Part shown: piece after piece, positions 57,918 through 64,000 of the stretch
Layout: the number at the start of each line of letters is the position of its first letter
Position numbering within the stretch: position 1 is the first letter of the stretch
Assembly: GCF_002954405.1 (NCBI RefSeq)
Contig: NZ_MQWC01000004.1
Location: 2,916,668-2,980,667 of the forward strand
Source of the DNA: Salinibacter sp. 10B
GTDB lineage: Bacteria > Bacteroidota > Rhodothermia > Rhodothermales > Salinibacteraceae
Length of the DNA: 64,000 nt
Reading direction: 5' to 3'
The notes under the pieces: model-generated
The model's input: only the letters and a program-made list of their open reading frames with translations
What the model was told of the DNA's origin: nothing
Databases searched by the model: none
Translations under genes and position numbers: made by a program

Positions 57918-58133
57918 TCATGCCTTTGCCTTTCGGCCCGTACGCGTCGAGAGGCCAAAGGGCAGGTACAGCGGGCACGTGCCCACCGCACTGGTGAGCA
58001 AGAAAATCACAGACACCGTGCCCAGGATCCAGGCCGTGAGGCCGGAGATCTGGCCGGTAATGAAGAGAATCCCGACGAAGAGGGCGGCCAGCACGCGAAT
58101 GACTCGGTCGAAAAAGCCCATATTTTTGGTCAT
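57918..58133 (-). CDS. DUF2892 (YgaP-like) small membrane protein
   Basis: The 71 residues start with MGFFDRVIRVLAALFVGILF and continue with TAWILGTVSVIFLLTSAVGTCPLYLPFG, the two-helix DUF2892 pattern with its conserved GTCPLY end. In some proteins this module anchors a rhodanese domain; here it stands alone. I chose the ATG at 58133, where homology begins. It diverges from the SAM riboswitch and metY. Confidence 0.9.
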   Translation of the reverse strand: MTKNMGFFDRVIRVLAALFVGILFITGQISGLTAWILGTVSVIFLLTSAVGTCPLYLPFGLSTRTGRKAKA

Positions 58134-58403
58134 AACATACCTCGGATTAAGCGAAAAAGAAGGAGGAAAAGGTATCATCCAGTATCGGAAGCGTCGGGCA
58201 GTGCGTCTGTAGGGGATTTCTCTATGAGAGGTCACAGAAAAGGAGCGTTCCCCTGTACGTCGTTCGTCCACCGTGTTGTCAGACAGAATCGTCCCGGATG
58301 CCGGAGTCTGTTTCCAGTTCGTCAAAACTTCCTCCGATACCTCGTTGACATTAACCGAGGTGGCGCGTATTGTTAGAGACCGAAGACAAAATATTATCAG
58401 CAC

Positions 58404-60064
<1,661 letters not shown>

Positions 60065-60067
60065 CGA

Positions 60068-60133
60068 GTATTCCGTATTGCGTATTTTATCTGGCTTGGA
60101 GCTCTAGATACGCAATACGGGATACGCAATACG
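60068..60133. repeat. palindromic 7-bp-word repeat between metY and metX
   Basis: Right arm 60108-60133 reads ATACGCA, ATACGGG, ATACGCA, ATACG (7-bp period). Left arm 60068-60085 pairs with its first 18 bases with one mismatch. The words are the same family as at gltB-gltD. Confidence 0.85.
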
Positions 60134-60193
60134 TGGGCCTGTTTCTGATCATCGACTATTTCTACTCCTTCCGAACTCGCCTCTCCTGCTCCA

Positions 60194-61258
60194 ATGCCTC
60201 AAACCCTCACCCTCCCCCAGTTTACGTTTGAGGACGGGACGACGCTGCGGGACGTACCGGTGGCCTACCAGACCTGGGGCACCCTCAACGCGGCGGGCGA
60301 CAATGCCGTGCTGGTGTGTCATGCCCTCACCGGGGATCCGGACGTGTCCGACTGGTGGGGGGCGCTTCTTGGACGGGATCGGGCCCTCGATCCCACAGAG
60401 GATTTCGTCGTGTGTCTGAACGTGCCGGGGTCTCCCTATGGCACGGTCTCGCCCCTTACGGTAAATCCGAAGACGGGAGCCCGCTACCGCACGGACTTTC
60501 CGATCGTTACCACCCGTGATACCGTGCAGCTCCACCGCCGCGCCCTGGAGCAGTTGGGCGTGCGGCGGGTGGCCTGTGCCGTCGGCGGCTCGATGGGGGG
60601 GATGCACGTGCTGGAGTGGGCGTTCGAGACGACCGACGACGGGGCGCCGTTCGTGCAGTCGATCGTGCCCATTGCTGTCGGGGGGCGCCACAGCGCCTGG
60701 CAAATTGGGTGGAGCGAGGCGCAGCGGCAGGCCATCTATTCCGACCCCAAGTGGCAGGACGGCGAGTATCCGCTCGACGATCCCCCCACGAGCGGGCTCT
60801 CCACGGCCCGCATGATGGCGATGGTGTCCTATCGCTCCCGCGACTCGCTCGACGGACGGTTTGGACGCGAGCGAATGGAGGAGCAATCCGAGAAGCCCTA
60901 CGCGGTAGAGAGCTATCTGCGCCATCAGGGCAAAAAACTGGTAGATCGCTTCGACCCGCAGTGCTACGTGACGCTTACGAAGCAGATGGACACGCACGAC
61001 GTGTCTCGCGATCGAGGAGAGTATGAGGCGGTGCTGGCGTCTATCGAACAGCCGGCCCTCGTAGTAGGCATCGATTCCGATGTGCTCTATCCCCTCTCTG
61101 AACAACAGGAGTTGGTGCAGCATCTGCCGCAGGCGACCCTCGAGATTCTGTCCTCCCCACACGGGCACGATTCGTTCCTCATTGAGCTCGAGGAGCTGAG
61201 CGAGATGGTGGCCGGTTGGCGCGCGAACGCGAATGTGCCGTCGTCGGTCGCGGCATGA
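60194..61258 (+). CDS. metX: homoserine O-acetyltransferase (MetX)
   Basis: The 354 residues match MetX, an alpha/beta hydrolase: VCHALTGDPDVSDWW, NVPGSPYGTVSP, the nucleophile S133 in GGSMGGMHVLEW, the catalytic Asp in GIDSDVLYPLSEQQ and His in SPHGHDSFL. It transfers acetyl from acetyl-CoA to homoserine, giving the substrate of MetY. The GGSMGGMQ block reads GGSMGGMH here. The 129-base spacer after metY carries the palindromic repeat, so both are probably expressed from the SAM-controlled promoter. Confidence 0.96.
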   Translation: MPQTLTLPQFTFEDGTTLRDVPVAYQTWGTLNAAGDNAVLVCHALTGDPDVSDWWGALLGRDRALDPTEDFVVCLNVPGSPYGTVSPLTVNPKTGARYRTDFPIVTTRDTVQLHRRALEQLGVRRVACAVGGSMGGMHVLEWAFETTDDGAPFVQSIVPIAVGGRHSAWQIGWSEAQRQAIYSDPKWQDGEYPLDDPPTSGLSTARMMAMVSYRSRDSLDGRFGRERMEEQSEKPYAVESYLRHQGKKLVDRFDPQCYVTLTKQMDTHDVSRDRGEYEAVLASIEQPALVVGIDSDVLYPLSEQQELVQHLPQATLEILSSPHGHDSFLIELEELSEMVAGWRANANVPSSVAA

Positions 61259-61278
61259 TCATCCCGCGAAGGGAGGGC

Positions 61279-61360
61279 ACGATGCCGGAGGCATTCGCAT
61301 ATATGGGGCAGTGCCGTGCAATGCGGGACAGGGTGTGAATCCCTCCGCAGAATTGCCTTC
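61279..61360 (+). promoter_or_regulatory. structured leader upstream of the aspartokinase gene, cobalamin-riboswitch-like core
   Basis: The spacer holds ATGCC/GGCAT (61282-61286 and 61290-61294) and a segment reading GCGGGACAGGGTG, TGAATCCCTCCGCAG (61323-61350) in which AGGG pairs with CCCT and TGCGG with CCGCA. This resembles the conserved core of cobalamin riboswitches, but I find no clear B12-box, so the assignment is tentative. Confidence 0.3.
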
Positions 61361-61464
61361 GTTCATCCGGTGGGGCCGATCAGTGAGTACAACACACTTG
61401 CGTATCGCCATAGAAAACCTGAAAATGACCTCGACACGAAATACGGAAAACGAAACCTCGTTCC

Positions 61465-62430
61465 ATGCCTGAGCGCTCCTCCTCGTGTACGTCTCAACGC
61501 GCGCGACCGGTTCGCGTGCTGAAGTTTGGTGGAACCTCCGTGGGGGCTGCGGACGGGCTCCGCAACGTCTGTCGGATCATTCGAGACGCCGTCGGCACGT
61601 GCCATCCCGTTGTCGTTGTCTCGGCTGCGTCGGGGGTTACGGACGACCTCGTGCGGGCCGCCGACGAAACGCGCGGAGATCGGGCTACGGCCGAGGCGTG
61701 GGTCCGCCACGTGGGGCGACGCTACCGTACACTCGCAAAAGAAGTGGTTGGAGATGGTCCGGCGTGCAGCCAGTACGAGCCTGTTTTGCAGGCCGAGCTG
61801 TCGGAGCTTCGCCGCGCCCTGCAAGGGGGGGCAGGCACTGATGCATCTGCGGCCCGGGATGCCGTCATGGCAACGGGAGAACGCCTAATGGCACCGCTGC
61901 TCGCGGCGCTCCTTGCGGCGGACGGATGCCCGGCCCGGCCGGTTGATGCGACTGCTCTCATCCGCACCGACGATGCGCACGGCGACGCCACGGTGCAGTG
62001 GGAGCCGACCCGTCAGCAGACACGGGCCTGGTTTCGGGAGTGGACGGAAGCGACGGAGATCGTTGTGCCCGTCGTTACTGGCTTTATCGGAGCAACGGCC
62101 GAGGGCACAACCACCACGATTGGGCGAGGCGGGAGTGATCTCTCGGCGGCGACCCTCGCTCGGGCCCTGGAGGCCGAACGGCTGGAGCGCTGGACCAATG
62201 TGGACGGCCTCTATACCCGCGATCCAGCCACCCATGACGACGCCCGTCGCCTCCACCAGCTCGATTTTGAACAGGCGCGCACCTGGACGAAAGCCGGGCG
62301 GTTGGGGATGCATCCGTGCACGCTCGACCCGCTGGCCGCCGCTGATATCCCCGTACACGTCCGCTGCACGCACCGCCCGGATGCTGAGGGGACCCGCATC
62401 GTGCCCGCTGCGTCGACGGTGCATTCCTAA
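61465..62430 (+). CDS. aspartate kinase, catalytic domain only
   Basis: The 321 residues match the aspartokinase catalytic domain: VLKFGGTSVG near residue 20, VMATGERLMAPLLAALL, TTTIGRGGSDLSAATLA, and WTNVDGLYTRDP. The protein ends where the ACT domains of LysC normally begin, so it should lack feedback control through ACT domains. Its position after metY and metX suggests it feeds aspartate into homoserine and methionine, while the fused enzyme at 51912 serves lysine. It may pair with a separate homoserine dehydrogenase encoded elsewhere. Confidence 0.92.
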   Translation: MPERSSSCTSQRARPVRVLKFGGTSVGAADGLRNVCRIIRDAVGTCHPVVVVSAASGVTDDLVRAADETRGDRATAEAWVRHVGRRYRTLAKEVVGDGPACSQYEPVLQAELSELRRALQGGAGTDASAARDAVMATGERLMAPLLAALLAADGCPARPVDATALIRTDDAHGDATVQWEPTRQQTRAWFREWTEATEIVVPVVTGFIGATAEGTTTTIGRGGSDLSAATLARALEAERLERWTNVDGLYTRDPATHDDARRLHQLDFEQARTWTKAGRLGMHPCTLDPLAAADIPVHVRCTHRPDAEGTRIVPAASTVHS

Positions 62431-62607
62431 CGGGGACTCGTTTCCCACTCCCCTCCGGCATGGGCTCGATCCATCGTACGTGACCGTCGGGTTGGAAATC
62501 CCCAACATCGTGTCGAGATCGCAACACCCCGCGCATGGGAGAAACGATGGGGAAAGACCGGACGTTGCGATGGACCGGTTTTGCTCTATTCATCAATGGG
62601 TGCTCGC

Positions 62608-63255
62608 ATGTCTGAGCTTGCCAACCTCCGACGAGAGTATGCGCAAGAGGAACTGTCGCGCGATCACGTGGCCGACGATCCCATCGAACAGTTTCGCGAC
62701 TGGTTCGACGAAGCCCTCAAGGCCGAGGTGCACGAGCCGAACGCCATGACGCTGGCCACCGCCGCCCCGGATGCTGCTCCGTCCGCCCGCATTGTGTTGC
62801 TAAAGGGGGTGGACGAGCGAGGCTTTCGATTCTACACCAACTACGAGAGTCGGAAGGGCACCGAGCTGTCGCAGAATCCGCACGTGGCCCTCGTGTTTTG
62901 GTGGGCGCCCCTAGAGCGACAGGTGCGGATTGAGGGCGAGGCGATCCGGCTTCCCGAAGAGGAATCGACCGAGTACTTTCACAGCCGTCCCCGAGGGAGC
63001 CAGCTTGGGGCCTGGGCGTCACCGCAAAGTCGGGTTGTGGAGAGTCGCAAGGCCCTGAAGGAGAACCTTGAGGCCGTCACGGCGAAGTATGGAGACGACG
63101 AGACGATTCCTCGCCCCAATCATTGGGGAGGCTTTGTCGTTCGTCCCACCGAAATTGAGTTTTGGCAGGGCCGTCCCAATCGCCTCCACGATCGGCTCCG
63201 CTATCGCCGTCCGGCGCTCGATGCGGAGTGGACGCTCGAACGCCTTGCGCCCTGA
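62608..63255 (+). CDS. pdxH: pyridoxamine/pyridoxine 5'-phosphate oxidase
   Basis: The 215 residues match PdxH: LRREYAQEEL, PNAMTLATA, PSARIVLLKGVDERGFRFYTNYESRKG (FMN site), FWWAPLERQVRIEG, YFHSRPRGSQLGAWASPQS, and the end WGGFVVRPTEIEFWQG with RLHDRLRY. It oxidises PNP or PMP to pyridoxal 5'-phosphate using FMN and O2. The cofactor is needed by MetY and the decarboxylase encoded nearby. I chose the ATG at 62608; an ATG at 62596 is possible. Its last codons form the first part of a 48-bp tandem repeat. Confidence 0.96.
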   Translation: MSELANLRREYAQEELSRDHVADDPIEQFRDWFDEALKAEVHEPNAMTLATAAPDAAPSARIVLLKGVDERGFRFYTNYESRKGTELSQNPHVALVFWWAPLERQVRIEGEAIRLPEEESTEYFHSRPRGSQLGAWASPQSRVVESRKALKENLEAVTAKYGDDETIPRPNHWGGFVVRPTEIEFWQGRPNRLHDRLRYRRPALDAEWTLERLAP

Positions 63256-63377
63256 CGAGACGTTTGGTTGTTGAGGAGGAAGTAGTTTCAGACTGCGCCC
63301 TGACGAGACGTTTGGTTGTTGAGGAGGAAGTAGTTTCAGACTGCGCCCTGACGAGACGTCTGGTTTTCGAGGAGGAG
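63247..63377 (+). repeat. 48-bp tandem repeat overlapping the pdxH stop
   Basis: Units at 63247-63294 and 63295-63342 are identical, and a third partial, diverged unit runs from 63343 to about 63377. Each begins GCGCCCTGACGAGACG. The first unit contains the last two codons and stop of pdxH, so the array seems to have grown from the gene's 3' end. Confidence 0.92.
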
Positions 63378-63403
63378 GCGCGACGGGGGAGCGTGGGGAA
63401 CTG

Positions 63404-64000
63404 CTACGCCACCGGCACCTCAATGAGGCTCATGCCGTTGCCGATTGCCGCGTCGAACGCGTCTTTCAACTCCTCCGGTGTCGTGGGGCGGTAGCCGTCG
63501 ATGCCGAAGCTCTCAGCAAAGGTCGGGAGATCGGGGTTCGTGAGTCCCGTGCCGAAATGCTCGCCCGTGTGGTTCATCTGCTTCTCCGAGATGAGCCCGT
63601 AATCGTCGTCGTTGAAGACGATGATCGTGTATTCGGCTCCCAGACGTGTCGCGGTCTCGATCTCTGCGGCGTTCATGAGGAAGCCGCCGTCGCCCGTGGC
63701 GGCCACGACGTTCGCGTCCACCGCGAGGTCGGCGGCGAGGCCGCCCGGTACGGCAATGCCCATCGAGGCGAGGCCGTTGGAGATGATGCACGTGTTGGGT
63801 TTGTAGGTGGGGAAGTTCTGCGCGATGGCCATTTTGTGGCTTCCCACGTCCGAGATGAGCACGTCCTCGGGCGCCATGGCCTCTCGGAGCAGCGGCAGCG
63901 TGTCCCGAAGAGTGAACGGGGCCTCTCCAGAGGGCTCGCGCTGGACATCCGTCACGATGCTCGCACGAAGATCGGCGTACCAGTCCGGGTCGAATCCGAG
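63404..64000 (-). CDS. TPP-dependent enzyme, acetolactate synthase-like, C-terminal part
   Basis: The frame is open to the right edge, so the start lies outside. The visible 198 residues are the C-terminal TPP-binding domain. It has the GDGGFLMNAAEIETATRLG motif with its NDDDYGLI partner (the GDG-x25-NDD signature), preceded by SNGLASMGIAVPGGLAADL. GEHFGTGLTNPDLPTFAESFG is like acetolactate synthases. It probably condenses pyruvate to acetolactate, but other members of this superfamily remain possible. It converges with pdxH across the 48-bp repeats. Confidence 0.78.
   Translation of the reverse strand, partial: LGFDPDWYADLRASIVTDVQREPSGEAPFTLRDTLPLLREAMAPEDVLISDVGSHKMAIAQNFPTYKPNTCIISNGLASMGIAVPGGLAADLAVDANVVAATGDGGFLMNAAEIETATRLGAEYTIIVFNDDDYGLISEKQMNHTGEHFGTGLTNPDLPTFAESFGIDGYRPTTPEELKDAFDAAIGNGMSLIEVPVA

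Noticed and set aside
63247-63377. CRISPR-like array
   Set aside because: The 48-bp units abut directly with no spacers, so this is a simple tandem repeat.

Overview
The window is a high-GC, densely packed bacterial chromosome segment whose proteins are strongly acidic. The family content fits an extreme halophile of the Salinibacter/Rhodothermota branch of Bacteroidota. Supporting signs are a Kup K+ uptake protein, Asp/Glu-rich proteins including a lipoprotein with a poly-Asp tail, a DUF5687-like permease, leaders without Shine-Dalgarno sites, and an rpsU gene that is the clear exception in having a perfect one. This placement is inferred from gene content only. I saw no rRNA, tRNA, CRISPR array, prophage or intact insertion sequence.

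Left part (1-22 kb): the end of a PfkB-type kinase; kup; a LigD-type repair module split into three overlapping genes (PE, LIG, POL), with LIG frameshifted; a Gfo/Idh/MocA oxidoreductase facing a PQQ-type sugar dehydrogenase lipoprotein across a textbook bidirectional terminator; an ABC transporter pair followed by a broken copy of its permease; a LOG-family hydrolase; a leftward set of OmpR regulator, divergent RtcB and MnmA; RidA; and a leftward envelope group of ECF sigma factor, membrane anti-sigma-like protein, exported coiled-coil protein, AmiC-type amidase and lipoprotein.

Middle part (21-48 kb): a Tat-type aldo/keto reductase, rpsU, rdgB, dtd, an exported TPR protein, the glutamate synthase genes gltB and gltD, a YtcJ-like amidohydrolase, moaC, a three-gene PspA cluster, a PRPP-synthetase-like enzyme, DoxX, a response regulator lacking its phosphoacceptor, a run of small stress-type proteins (CsbD, DUF1328, fasciclin), and a large membrane-bound winged-helix regulator with a TolB-like propeller.

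Right part (48-64 kb): coiled-coil and AsmA-like envelope proteins; a fused aspartokinase/diaminopimelate decarboxylase; lipoproteins; a class A beta-lactamase-fold hydrolase; then a methionine region. That region has a SAM-I riboswitch with an intrinsic terminator ahead of metY, followed by metX and a second, ACT-less aspartokinase, then pdxH. A TPP-dependent acetolactate synthase-like gene runs off the right edge.

Most notable patterns: five hairpins built from degenerate 7-bp words, all found between co-directional gene pairs; an rpsU start (strong SD plus TTG) that fits known bS21 autoregulation in Bacteroidota; pyrimidine-rich leaders elsewhere; a C-terminal KTIG[KR]xRT peptide shared by PspA and its neighbour; an RtcB with its metal-binding Cys replaced; and 48-bp tandem repeats that copy the end of pdxH.
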